DNA of 64,000 nucleotides from Oscillatoria salina IIICB1 (GTDB lineage Bacteria > Cyanobacteriota > Cyanobacteriia > Cyanobacteriales > SIO1D9): positions 1 to 64,000 of the forward strand of contig NZ_JAAHBQ010000021.1 of assembly GCF_020144665.1 (NCBI RefSeq), written 5' to 3'. This document shows, piece by piece, positions 8,333-16,560 of the stretch (its first letter is position 1; every line of letters starts with the position of its first letter). The translations under genes and the position numbers were made by a program. The notes beneath the pieces were generated by a model. The model worked only from the letters and a program-made list of their open reading frames with translations. It was not told the origin of the DNA and did no database searches.

Positions 8333-8689
8333 TCATTGAGAATTACTATATTCCAAGCGATCGATTTTTAGTTCTCGTCCCGAACGGATATCTTCCATTG
8401 GCGAATGGCAAGTTGGACAAGCATAATGTAAGCCAATTTCTGGTTTATATTCTGCTTGACATTGATGACAAAAAGCAATCAAAGGTTTAGACTGAATTGC
8501 TAGTTTTGCTCCTGCTAAAAAGGTGTTTTGCGTTTGCACCTCGAAAGCAAATTCTAAACTAGCAGGTTCGACACAAGTGAATTCACCAACAATCAAGTGG
8601 ATTTTGTCGATTTTTGGCTGTTCTGGTTGACTTGAATACCAATCTCGAACCGTCATAATTAATGCTTTTGTCATGTCAGTTTCATGCAC
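8333..8689 (-). CDS. hypA: HypA-like nickel metallochaperone
   Basis: Small nickel-binding chaperone of 118 residues. The N-terminal Met-His-Glu that binds Ni2+ in the HypA family is present, as is the structural zinc site with two CxxC pairs (C74/C77 and C91/C94). It is encoded between gdmH and hypB on the same strand. HypA hands nickel to the HypB GTPase in hydrogenase and urease assembly. Next to a guanidine hydrolase, the known Synechocystis arrangement points to a paralogue dedicated to that enzyme. The gap to gdmH (76 bases) holds a palindromic repeat. Confidence 0.9.
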   Translation of the reverse strand: MHETDMTKALIMTVRDWYSSQPEQPKIDKIHLIVGEFTCVEPASLEFAFEVQTQNTFLAGAKLAIQSKPLIAFCHQCQAEYKPEIGLHYACPTCHSPMEDIRSGRELKIDRLEYSNSQ

Positions 8690-8734
8690 GTTTCACCTCG
8701 CTGTTAAATTTCACCTCAAACAAAAATTTATCTC

Positions 8735-8760
8735 TAGAGACGTTGCACGCAACGTCCCTA
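8735..8760. repeat. Palindromic repeat TAGAGACGTTGC...GCAACGTCCCTA
   Basis: Inverted repeat of 26 bases with arms TAGAGACGTTGC and GCAACGTCCCTA (one mismatch), six bases after the gdmH stop on the minus strand and before hypA. A related palindrome (TAGAGACGTAGC...GCTACGTCTCTA) is at 60814-60840. This resembles a dispersed cyanobacterial intergenic palindrome. Between two operon genes it could act as an mRNA-stabilising stem. Confidence 0.7.
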
Positions 8761-8765
8761 CATTT

Positions 8766-9959
8766 TTATTTCCACTCGGCTAATTCGAGTTGGGCTTCGG
8801 GATGAATATAAGCGGGTTTTTGCTGGCGAGGTAATTGTCCAGAAACAACTAAATGTGCCATCGTGTCACAAATTACGCGAGTCGCCATTAAAGACGTAAT
8901 ATCGCTAATATCATAAGGAGGTGAAACTTCTACAACTTCTAAGCCACAAACGGGCGCATTTTGGACAATTTTCTTGAGTAAATAGAGAGCTTCACGAGGT
9001 AGTAGACCACCCGGTTCGGGCCACCCGGTTCCAGGTACGAAACCAGCATCAATACAATCGATATCAAAACTAATCCAGACGCAATCTGTGCCATCTAATG
9101 CCCGCTCTAAGGCAAAGTCTGCCGCAGCATCTAGCCCCATTTCTGTAATATCGGTTACAGTTAAAATATTCGTGGCTCGTTCGCGACAAACTTTTACGCC
9201 TTCGCGAGGTACTTGCCAGCCACCAATTCCAAGTTGAACGAGGTTTTTTGCGGGGGCATTTTTAATGTTTGTAGCGTGAAACCAAGGGCAAGTGTGCATC
9301 CTTTCGTCGAGGTCTGTTTCTTGGGTATCGACGTGGCGATCGAAGTGAATTATACCTACTTTTTTATCTCCTAAATGGCGACAAATTCCGCGAACTGTGG
9401 GAAAACCAATGGAATGATCGCCGCCTAAAATTATCGGGAATGCGCCGGAACTAAAGACGTGGGCAACACCTTTGGAAATTTGATCGAAGGATTTTTCATT
9501 ATTAGCTGGAATGGTGAAAATATCGCCAACATCGCAAAGAGTTATTTGTTCGCGCAAATCTACACCTAATTCAAAATTGTAGGGTGTATAAAGGGCAGAA
9601 ATGCGGCGAATTCCTTGGGGTCCGAAACGAGTACCGGGGCGATAGGTGGTTCCGGAGTCATGGGGAACGCCTACAATTGCGACGTCGTAGTTCCCCACTT
9701 GACGTACATCTTCTAAATAGGGGGCTTTGAGGAAAGTGTTGATTCCGGCATAGTGGGGTAATTCGCCACGAGAGAAGTTAGGAATGCGGCGATCGCGGAT
9801 ACTCTCAGCCGCTTCTAAACCATATTCTAAACCCCGATCTACTTCTTGTTGCCATCCTGTCAAAGGCAGTTTATTTTCTCGCTCTAAGGCGCGTTTGGCT
9901 TCGCTAGAATAGCCGTTATGATTACTGTTTGGCGGTTGAAATGGTGTATTTTCACTCAT
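8766..9959 (-). CDS. gdmH: Nickel-dependent guanidine hydrolase, GdmH type (ureohydrolase family)
   Basis: Hydrolyses guanidine to urea and ammonium. It is a 397-residue ureohydrolase with all metal ligands of the arginase/agmatinase fold: H182 (GGDHSIG), D207, H209, D211 (FDRHVD) and D299/D301 (SFDIDCID). Several positions differ from ordinary agmatinases: Arg in FDRHVD instead of Ala, and Trp313 in GTGWPEPGG. An extended N-terminus of about 80 residues is also present. These features match my memory of Synechocystis Sll1077, shown to be a Ni2+-dependent guanidine hydrolase. A guanidine-I riboswitch directly upstream and HypA/HypB-like genes downstream support this strongly. The ATG at 9957-9959 has a GAGGAG ribosome site. 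Generic pipelines would probably label it agmatinase. Confidence 0.93.
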   Translation of the reverse strand: MSENTPFQPPNSNHNGYSSEAKRALERENKLPLTGWQQEVDRGLEYGLEAAESIRDRRIPNFSRGELPHYAGINTFLKAPYLEDVRQVGNYDVAIVGVPHDSGTTYRPGTRFGPQGIRRISALYTPYNFELGVDLREQITLCDVGDIFTIPANNEKSFDQISKGVAHVFSSGAFPIILGGDHSIGFPTVRGICRHLGDKKVGIIHFDRHVDTQETDLDERMHTCPWFHATNIKNAPAKNLVQLGIGGWQVPREGVKVCRERATNILTVTDITEMGLDAAADFALERALDGTDCVWISFDIDCIDAGFVPGTGWPEPGGLLPREALYLLKKIVQNAPVCGLEVVEVSPPYDISDITSLMATRVICDTMAHLVVSGQLPRQQKPAYIHPEAQLELAEWK

Positions 9960-9990
9960 TCATTTTCTCCTCAAAAGTCACCTGAAATAG

Positions 9991-10170
9991 GAAAAAAGCC
10001 CAAGAGGTTGACGCGCCTGCTGATACGTCAATTCCTCCCGGGCTTTTTTCCCGCCGTGTAGCTACCAATGTAAGAAGTTCTTTACTGTTCTGACAAAAGT
10101 TTGTTTGGTAGCTTGCTTCTCTCGGACCTGTCACTTCCCGTATAAGTTTGGAAGTCGGAACCCTAGAAGC
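9991..10170 (-). promoter_or_regulatory. Guanidine-I (ykkC-yxkD) riboswitch with overlapping terminator
   Basis: On the minus strand the three conserved blocks of the guanidine-I aptamer appear in order. They are CTAGGGTTCCG (10166-10156), GGTCCGAGAGA (10128-10118) and ACGGCGGGAAAAAAGCCCGGGAGG (10058-10034 region). The last block overlaps an intrinsic terminator. GCCCGGGAGG plus an inner TTGACG/CGTCAA stem pairs with CCTCTTGGGC, followed by TTTTTT at 9997-9992. Guanidine binding should hold the 5' arm and prevent termination, so it is an ON switch as in the known class. It precedes gdmH by about 30 bases. Positions are read directly; the aptamer ends are approximate. Confidence 0.95.
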
Positions 10171-10373
10171 TTTGTTTAAAATGTAATACTTGCATAGTAT
10201 CAGTAGTATTTATCAAAAAAATGTATCGAATACTACGAAATATCAGTTTATTTGCCGCTAATTGTTGGCATTTGATGACTTTAAAGTTGGGGGCGATCGC
10301 GGGGGGTTGCCCCTATGCTTTGGATTTAGGCGTTTTTGTCAAGAGTCTATTTACATTTATTTATTATTTATTT

Positions 10374-10841
10374 TTACTGCCAATTACGATAAGGATTGGT
10401 AACTAAATTAGCGTTAAAATAGCGAGGATCGTCGGTTACTTCTTGACCCAGCCAAGCGGGTAATTCAATAACTTGATTTTCATTTTTTAGTTCAACTTCT
10501 GCGATAATTAAACCTTGATTTTCGCCCAAAAATTCGTCTATTTCCCAAATTAATTCGCCTTGAATTAGTTTATATCTCGTTTTTTCAATTAGTGGCTTTT
10601 CGCATAAAGTCGCCAACATTTCTTCGGCATCTTCTCCAGGAATTAAATATTCAAATTCTGCTCTGGATCTTCCGATAGTTTTACCTTTAATAGTGAGATA
10701 ACCTTGGCTTCCCACGACCCGCACGCGCACGGTTTTTTCGGGAGTGCGGGAAATATAACCTTGGCGATAAATTACACCAGTAGCAAGTTTCCGCCAATCG
10801 TCATTTTTAACTAAAAATTTGCGTTCTATTTCTAAGGGCAT
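10374..10841 (-). CDS. CYTH-domain protein (triphosphate tunnel metalloenzyme)
   Basis: A 155-residue protein starting with the ExExK signature (E4, E6, K8 in PLEIERKFLV) that binds metal and triphosphate in the CYTH tunnel fold. Further basic and acidic strands (KTVRVRV, YLTIKGK, EFEYLI, WEIDEFLGEN, AEVELKN) follow the family pattern. Members hydrolyse inorganic triphosphate or thiamine triphosphate, or make cAMP. In short bacterial single-domain forms the triphosphatase role is most usual, but the substrate cannot be decided here. It is transcribed away from the dynamin gene, 27 bases downstream of a small protein on the same strand. Confidence 0.88.
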   Translation of the reverse strand: MPLEIERKFLVKNDDWRKLATGVIYRQGYISRTPEKTVRVRVVGSQGYLTIKGKTIGRSRAEFEYLIPGEDAEEMLATLCEKPLIEKTRYKLIQGELIWEIDEFLGENQGLIIAEVELKNENQVIELPAWLGQEVTDDPRYFNANLVTNPYRNWQ

Positions 10842-10868
10842 TTTGTCTAAAAGTAATTAAAAAAAACT

Positions 10869-11105
10869 TTATTTCCTTTGAGATTTTTGTTTAGCTAAAA
10901 ATTGAGCAGTTGAACGTTTAACATATTCTTTTTCCGCTTCTTTATCGTCAGTAATTGTCAATAAGTATTCTTTTAATTCTTGAAAGCTCATTTCGGCACA
11001 AGGTTTGCTATTTTTGCGGACGTATTCGCTAATTTCACTCATTGACATGGTAGCAAAATTAGGCTTATTCAGACAATTACGATCTTCACAAGATCTTTGA
11101 AGCAA
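10869..11105 (-). CDS. Small conserved protein, DUF6887-like
   Basis: Up to 78 residues. The text from residue 12 (LNKPNFATMSMSEISEYVRKN) resembles the starts of small cyanobacterial proteins that begin NKPNF and contain a short helix-rich domain. The real start may be a non-canonical CTG at 11072 or the ATG at 11048; the first ten residues (MLQRSCEDRN) look non-coding. The rest is two charged helices (SFQELKEYLLTITDDKEAEKEYVKRS). Function unknown. It is just upstream of and on the same strand as the CYTH gene. Such proteins are often partners of other small proteins, but none is seen here. Confidence 0.55.
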   Translation of the reverse strand: MLQRSCEDRNCLNKPNFATMSMSEISEYVRKNSKPCAEMSFQELKEYLLTITDDKEAEKEYVKRSTAQFLAKQKSQRK

Positions 11106-11221
11106 TTGTCTTTAGATTTCAAGAAAATAAAGTTTGAAGACGCGATCGCGCTATTTCGCAATAATCCTCTTGCAAAAGGGAACTATAACAGAAGTATAGT
11201 ATCTCTCCCTAAATAGAGGAC

Positions 11222-13708
11222 ATGACACAACAACTACCCCAGTGTGACAACCTCCAAGAGCAAGTTAACAGTTTGCTGCAACTGCTGCAAGAAGAACCTG
11301 CTCTCAGACAGCAGGATACCACGACTGTCGAAGCCTCGCTCAAAAAAGCAGTGTCACCGCGATTTGAAATTGTCTTTGCGGGTGCTTTTAGCGCGGGTAA
11401 ATCAATGTTAATCAATGCCCTGCTAGAGCGCGAATTGCTTTATAGTGCAGAAGGTCATGCTACAGGTACAGAATGTTATCTTTCCTATGCTGAACCGGAT
11501 AACGAGCGTGTAGTCTTAACTTTCCTTAGTGAAGCAGAAATTGGCGCACAAGCAAACACTCTTTCTCAAAGTTTAGGATTACCATCACCTGTAAATCTTA
11601 ACCAAGCGGAAGTGAGAAACAAACTGCATCAAGAAAGCGAGAAAATTATTCAACAAGAAGGAGGAGAAAGTAAATCCGAACGCGCGAAACAAGCAAATGC
11701 TTTAAAATTATTAATTGCCGGATTTGAAGCTAACCGATCGCGCATTCACACTTTGCAAAATGCAACTTATGCAATGGAAGCTTTTAATTTTTCTAACTTG
11801 CAAGAAGCAGCTAGTTATGCGCGACGAGGTAGTAATAGTGCTGTTTTGAAGAAATTAGCATATTACTGTCACCATCCCTTGCTAGAAGATGGTAACGTAA
11901 TTATCGATACGCCTGGAATTGATGCGCCAATTGCCAAAGACCGCCAATTAACTTACGATAAGATTGCCGATCCCGATACTTCTGCGGTAATTTGTGTCCT
12001 GAAACCAGCTTCAGCCGGGGATATGACAGCATCAGAAACAGAATTACTGGAAACAATGCGAACTAATCCGGGAATACGCGATCGCGTTTTTTACGTTTTC
12101 AACCGCGTAGACGAAACTTGGTACAACACCCAATTACGCGATCGCCTCAATCACTTGATCAATTCACAGTTTAATTCGACTAATCGCATCTACAAAACCA
12201 GTGCTTTACTCGGTTTTTATGGCAGTCAAATTAAGCATACCACAGCCAGCGATCGTTTTGGTTTAGATTCTTTATTTGCCCAAACTGTAAAGGGTTTAGA
12301 CGGACAAGAAGAAACACCTCAATTTGTTTACGAATTCAATCGCTACTGTTTTATTTCGGAAAAATTACCCACCAACAAATTTCCCATTTTTATCGACAGT
12401 CGCGAAAATCCTACCCAAAATGCGAAATACGTTCGTTTGCTGAAAGATTTCGGCAACGATCTCATCGATCAATTAATCAAAGATAGCGGAATTAGCACTT
12501 TTAGCCAAGCAATTACGCGCTATCTTACCGAAGAAAAACGTCCCCAATTGTTTGAAAATCTCGCTGACGACTTGCAACCTTTGTGTATTAGTCTCAAACA
12601 ATATTACCTTTCTTTTCAGCGAGATTTAGACAGCCAACCCCAAGAAATTGAAGCAATGAAACAACAGGAGTTGGCAAAACTAAGTCAGCAACTCAAGCAA
12701 GTTGGCGACCAATTTCAAGCCCACATAGCGAAAGAAATTAGCGATATTCTCAACGGCGATAACTCAGGTTTTGAAGCCGATTTCCAAGAGCTAAAATTAG
12801 CAATGGTAAGTTGTTTAGATAGCTTATTAACTAAATTTTCCGTAGCCACAGCCCATCGCCGCGCAGTCGAAGCCCATCCGCGCAATTCAGTAGTTCCCTT
12901 ACTCTCAATTTTAGCCGAAGCTTTCTATTACTTAGCCAACGAATTAGAAGATGTCTTGCTTGCTGCTTCTCAAACCCTAGTCATCAAATTTTTTGAACGC
13001 TTGCAAAGCCAAGTTAGACAACAAGAATACTACCGAGAAATTTATCGTTTACTAGGAAATGATAGCGGCATTGAGCGTAACTTAAAACAACTGGAAATCC
13101 AAGTAGATCGCGCCTTAGCTAACGAAACCAGAACCGAATGCGATCGCTACATTCGCGAACGTCCTCAATTTTACTCACAAGGTTCCGTTTCTATGTGGCA
13201 GCTTCACCAAACTTTACAAGAGTCTTGTCGTAGCTTCGACTATCAAAGTATGGTAGAAGCAGAGCCAGCAATTCGTCAATTGCTCAAGCTTGATTTCGAT
13301 CCCAAAGTTTCCCAAACCGTTAATCGTATTTTCCGTCAAACAATTAACCAAACCCTAAAAACTCATCTTTTACCAGCAGCAGGACAACAAGCTGAAGCCA
13401 TTTTACAACAATACAGTGAAGCCCGTACTTACCTAGAACAAACTCTCGAAAAAGAAGCAGAAGCAAAAATAGCTAATAATCAGCGATCGCAAGATAATAT
13501 TCAAAGTAAGATCGCCGCATACAACCAAGCAGTTGCCGGAATAAATTCTTGTTTGGAAGCAATGAAATTAGACCGGGAAAAATTGCCTCCCATCCGAGAA
13601 TCAGACCTGAATTTTGTGCTAGTTAATCCTGAGTTTTATCCTGTAGAGTTCGGAGAATTTGTTGAAGAAAATGAAGAATTAACCGCAGAAGTAACGGAAG
13701 AATTTTAA
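11222..13708 (+). CDS. Dynamin-like GTPase
   Basis: Large GTPase of 828 residues. The G1 P-loop is GAFSAGKS (54-61), G3 is DTPGID from D229, and G4 is FNRVDE shortly after. The long remainder is predicted helical with Gln/Glu-rich stretches, as expected for the stalk of bacterial dynamin-like proteins. No clear paddle or transmembrane hairpin was identified by eye, except a weak hydrophobic patch near residues 555-580 (SVVPLLSILAEAFYYLANELEDVLLAASQTLV). Bacterial relatives bind and remodel membranes; in cyanobacteria thylakoid roles have been suggested. It appears monocistronic, with 116 bases upstream. Confidence 0.88.
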   Translation: MTQQLPQCDNLQEQVNSLLQLLQEEPALRQQDTTTVEASLKKAVSPRFEIVFAGAFSAGKSMLINALLERELLYSAEGHATGTECYLSYAEPDNERVVLTFLSEAEIGAQANTLSQSLGLPSPVNLNQAEVRNKLHQESEKIIQQEGGESKSERAKQANALKLLIAGFEANRSRIHTLQNATYAMEAFNFSNLQEAASYARRGSNSAVLKKLAYYCHHPLLEDGNVIIDTPGIDAPIAKDRQLTYDKIADPDTSAVICVLKPASAGDMTASETELLETMRTNPGIRDRVFYVFNRVDETWYNTQLRDRLNHLINSQFNSTNRIYKTSALLGFYGSQIKHTTASDRFGLDSLFAQTVKGLDGQEETPQFVYEFNRYCFISEKLPTNKFPIFIDSRENPTQNAKYVRLLKDFGNDLIDQLIKDSGISTFSQAITRYLTEEKRPQLFENLADDLQPLCISLKQYYLSFQRDLDSQPQEIEAMKQQELAKLSQQLKQVGDQFQAHIAKEISDILNGDNSGFEADFQELKLAMVSCLDSLLTKFSVATAHRRAVEAHPRNSVVPLLSILAEAFYYLANELEDVLLAASQTLVIKFFERLQSQVRQQEYYREIYRLLGNDSGIERNLKQLEIQVDRALANETRTECDRYIRERPQFYSQGSVSMWQLHQTLQESCRSFDYQSMVEAEPAIRQLLKLDFDPKVSQTVNRIFRQTINQTLKTHLLPAAGQQAEAILQQYSEARTYLEQTLEKEAEAKIANNQRSQDNIQSKIAAYNQAVAGINSCLEAMKLDREKLPPIRESDLNFVLVNPEFYPVEFGEFVEENEELTAEVTEEF

Positions 13709-13832
13709 CTTAAGAAAAGCCCAGAGAATGCGTTGAGTGTAACCACCAATCTTTCTCGTTATTTTTAAGAAAACAACGTATCCTTTTTCTTAGTTGACAA
13801 TTAACCAGTGAGTGCTAATACCGGAGTGCATT

Positions 13833-14255
13833 ATGAACAAGCAAAACGATTTTTTAGAGTGTAAAGAAGATGATGTAATTTCCTTTGGAGAAGATACTTT
13901 TAGAATTGGGAAATTCAGGAAAGCAGTACAGGAAGCATTCGGCTACGATATTGGTTACGCCTTATTAGGCTTACTTGCTAATCAAGGTGTCAGAATAGAC
14001 AAAAAAGTCATCAGTCCCCAAGGAAATAACGAAGATTATACCCAGTGGTTTGATGATGGTATAGATTGCGAAATCCTTAAAACTGATGGTCAAGGTTGGC
14101 GTAAGGCGAAAGTCAAAATTAAACTTGAACTAGAGTTAAATCCTGTTTCAGAAATAGAAACTACCGAATCAGAACCAGAAATAGAAACTGAACCAGAGTT
14201 TGATTATGATACACCTACCGTAAGTGCTGATATTTATAATCATCTAAATGGCTAA
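13833..14255 (+). CDS. KGK-domain protein
   Basis: About 140 residues from the ATG at 13833 (an upstream ATG at 13812 is possible). It contains the pattern of the cyanobacterial KGK family: an acidic start ending DDVISFGEDTFRIGKF, then DGIDCEILK, then GWRKAKVKIKLELEL. The eponymous KGK is KAK here. The acidic C-terminal tail is Glu/Thr-rich. The function of the family is unknown. It overlaps the start of the HNH gene by eight bases (14248-14255), so the two are probably co-translated. Confidence 0.72.
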   Translation: MNKQNDFLECKEDDVISFGEDTFRIGKFRKAVQEAFGYDIGYALLGLLANQGVRIDKKVISPQGNNEDYTQWFDDGIDCEILKTDGQGWRKAKVKIKLELELNPVSEIETTESEPEIETEPEFDYDTPTVSADIYNHLNG

Positions 14256-14490
14256 AACTCCACGCATTTTTATTCCGCTAGTAGTTAGAAAATATGTCTT
14301 TGCACGCGATAATTATTGCTGTCAAAGTTGCGGCAAAACTAGCCAGCAAACTATTCTCAACATCGACCACATTATTCCTCTAGCGAAAGGTGGTAGTAAT
14401 GACATCAGCAACTTACAAACACTTTGTTGTAGCTGTAATCAAAAGAAAAGAGATTATCTTGACTCTCGCTTCCAGCGTCGCTTTAGCTAG
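14248..14490 (+). CDS. HNH endonuclease, small
   Basis: Compact 80-residue HNH nuclease with a zinc-binding frame: C25/C28 (CQSCGK) and C60/C63 (CCSCNQ). The catalytic core is D40-H41 (NIDHIIPLAKGG) and N55 (ISNLQTLC). Stand-alone HNH proteins of this size occur in restriction systems, introns and phage, but also as solitary chromosomal genes; no mobile element is obvious around it. It overlaps the upstream KGK gene by eight bases, which suggests translational coupling. Its target is unknown. Confidence 0.9.
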   Translation: MAKTPRIFIPLVVRKYVFARDNYCCQSCGKTSQQTILNIDHIIPLAKGGSNDISNLQTLCCSCNQKKRDYLDSRFQRRFS

Positions 14491-14562
14491 GTTAAATTTT
14501 TTAGGAGGATTAAAGTCCTCACTACGAACTTTTTCTTAGTAATATACTTGAATTAAAAAATT

Positions 14563-15324
14563 ATGCCTGAACTACAACTTCCTGAACCACCAACGTTTAA
14601 TTCTGTAGAAGATGAACGCCACCACCGCAAACAGCGTTTAGCGGCTGCATTTCGTCTTTTCGCCCGTTACGGCTTTGATGAAGGTGTTGCGGGACATATC
14701 ACCGCCCGCGACCCCGAAAACCTCGACCATTTCTGGGTTAACCCGTTCGGAATGTATTTTGGTCACATCAGTGTCTCAGACTTGCTACTGGTTAACCACA
14801 AAGGCGAGGTTATCCAAGGCGATAAACCCGTCAACGCTGCCGCTTTTGCTATCCACTCTCAAGTCCACCAAGCCCGCCCTGACGTAGTTGCCGCCGCCCA
14901 CGCCCATTCTGTGTACGGTAAAGCTTGGTCGAGTTTGGGGCGAACCCTCGACCCTCTGACTCAAGATGCTTGTTCTTTTTACGAGGATCATGCTTTGTTT
15001 GATGATTATACAGGGGTAGTTCTCGACCTGGAAGAAGGTAAACGCATTGCGGCTACCCTCGGAGAAAGAAAAGCTGTGATTTTGCGTAACCACGGCTTGC
15101 TAACTGTCGGTCACACGGTTGATGAAACTGCTTGGTGGTTTATCACAATGGAGCGAACTTGTCAAGCCCAATTACTCGCCGAAGCTGTAGGAAAACCAAA
15201 ATTAATTGACCCAGAAATTGCGAGTCTTACTTATAGTCAAATTGGTTCTCATTTCATGGGTTGGTTTAGCTTTCAATCACTTTACGAGAAAATTGTTCGC
15301 GAAGAACCAGATTTGCTGGAATAA
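14563..15324 (+). CDS. Class II aldolase/adducin-family protein
   Basis: Protein of 253 residues with the class II aldolase fold. The zinc ligands are the two His of AHAHSVYG and the His of RNHGLLTVG, with the aldolase GHITARDPENLDHFWVNPFG motif near residues 45-65. Members cleave or epimerise sugar phosphates such as fuculose- or ribulose-phosphate, or act on other 2-hydroxy compounds. The substrate is not evident and no sugar pathway genes are adjacent. ATG at 14563; no obvious operon partner. Confidence 0.9.
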   Translation: MPELQLPEPPTFNSVEDERHHRKQRLAAAFRLFARYGFDEGVAGHITARDPENLDHFWVNPFGMYFGHISVSDLLLVNHKGEVIQGDKPVNAAAFAIHSQVHQARPDVVAAAHAHSVYGKAWSSLGRTLDPLTQDACSFYEDHALFDDYTGVVLDLEEGKRIAATLGERKAVILRNHGLLTVGHTVDETAWWFITMERTCQAQLLAEAVGKPKLIDPEIASLTYSQIGSHFMGWFSFQSLYEKIVREEPDLLE

Positions 15325-15517
15325 ATTTTAGTTTGAAAAATTTATGAGTTTTGCTTGTCTGGAAAAAAAGTAGCGATCGCGCTCAACTCAGCCCAGTATA
15401 TTTTATTAACCGAGGATCTCGCAGCCAATCTGTAACAAAAAATTATCTTGCGGTGAAAATATCAAGAAATTCAGTGACATAGCTCAATTTAGTCTGTTAG
15501 ATTAGCGATCGCTCAAT

Positions 15518-16417
15518 TTGTCTAGCGCACTTACTTTGTCGCATCGCTCTTTCGTTAAAATTATTATCTCACTAAACTCAGAACAATCATTCAAACAACC
15601 CGAAAACTTTAGCGAAGCAAAATACACTCGTCTGCTGCAAAAAGCTTCCTTCGGGACACTCGCCGCCGGGTTAGTCATAATTATTTTATCAGCGATCGCG
15701 ATCGCCTCCACACTCAAAGCCACCAAACAAGAAATCAAAACTCTCACAGTTTCAGCACAGCTAAAGCGAGAAACCACATCCGAATTTGATAGCCTACTAG
15801 AAGGTTTACGTGCCGCAAAAAAATTGCGAACCGGATGGGGAAAACTACCTTTCCCCGACAAAGCCGAAGTAGAACAAGACCTGAAACTCGTTATTAATCA
15901 AGCCTTCGCGCCCAAAATTAGAGAAAAAAATCGCTTAGAAAGAGAAAATTGGTCAATCCAAGATATCAGCTTTTCTCCCGACGGCAAACTACTCGCTATC
16001 AGTAATCCGTTCGTAGCGGAAATCTGGACTATCGATAATCAAGAAGTTGTCACTCTCGGAGGGAATACTACTTTCGATAGTATCAGCTTTTCCCCAGACG
16101 GAAAACTCCTCGCTACTGCTGGTGGGGGAACTGCCAAAATCTGGACGCTTGAGAGTCCAGAAATGCTCACTCTTCCTGCACACAAAAATGCGGTCGATGA
16201 TGTGAGTTTTTCTCCAGACGGCAAACTCTTCGCTACTGGTTTGGTTGAGATTGATGATTATGGATTCAAAATCTGGACACTGGAGGGTGAAGAAGTAGCC
16301 CCTATTAATTCAGGAGAGATTCAATATGGTTCCTACGGTACAGTCGAAGAAGTGAGGTTTTCCCCGGATGGAAAGCTCCTCGCTATTGCTGATGTTGTTG
16401 GAAAGGGTGTTATTTGA
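15518..16417 (+). pseudogene. WD40-repeat protein remnant cut by an IS end
   Basis: Open frame of 299 codons with only a TTG start. It begins in the linker that in cyanobacterial NTPase-WD40 proteins joins the ATPase to the propeller: helix LLQKASFGTLAAGLVIIILSAIAI at about 39-62, then a Lys/Glu coiled segment. It continues through four FSPDGKL-type WD repeats (near residues 150, 190, 233, 286). Propellers need about seven repeats, so the C-terminus is missing; the N-terminal signalling and ATPase parts are also absent. The stop codon TGA (16415-16417) lies in the TTGACTACTCCCC of an IS200/IS605-like end. This indicates truncation by insertion. A short functional protein is unlikely. Confidence 0.7.
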
Positions 16418-16560
16418 CTACTCCCCTCCCTCCGCGTTGCTAAAGGGAGGGGATTCACAAGTAGTTCTCTTTCCTCTTGCAGGCACAGTCAAGTTGCCTC
16501 TAGACGCTCAATATGTTGACATATAGCCGCATATATTGCGCTTACTTTTTTGAGTTTTAT
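16415..16560 (-). mobile_element. IS200/IS605-like right-end remnant
   Basis: Begins TTGACTACTCCCCTCCCT and contains a hairpin with arms CCCCTCCCT (16423-16431) and AGGGAGGGG (16444-16452), the form seen at ends of cyanobacterial IS605-family elements. On the minus strand the adjoining bases read as the tail of a TnpB-like frame (CLQEERELLVNPLPLA), degenerate further in. The left end is not identified. The rest of the region to 16870 has no coding frame and no other recognisable feature, so the element is decayed. Extent uncertain. Confidence 0.5.

Noticed and set aside
7471-8689. HypA/HypB-like genes as hydrogenase maturation genes
   Set aside because: No hydrogenase structural or other hyp genes nearby; position behind gdmH and the riboswitch explains them better.
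8766-9959. Reading the ureohydrolase as agmatinase (speB) or arginase
   Set aside because: FDRHVD, GTGWPEPGG and the guanidine-I riboswitch with HypA/HypB-like neighbours fit guanidine hydrolase better; agmatinase would have FDAHxDT and no nickel loaders.
9952-10134. Sixty-codon minus-strand frame overlapping the riboswitch
   Set aside because: It lies within the conserved aptamer and terminator; RNA structure explains the sequence.
10221-10406. Sixty-one-codon plus-strand frame with hydrophobic end
   Set aside because: Overlaps the end of the CYTH gene, no ribosome site, no family resemblance.
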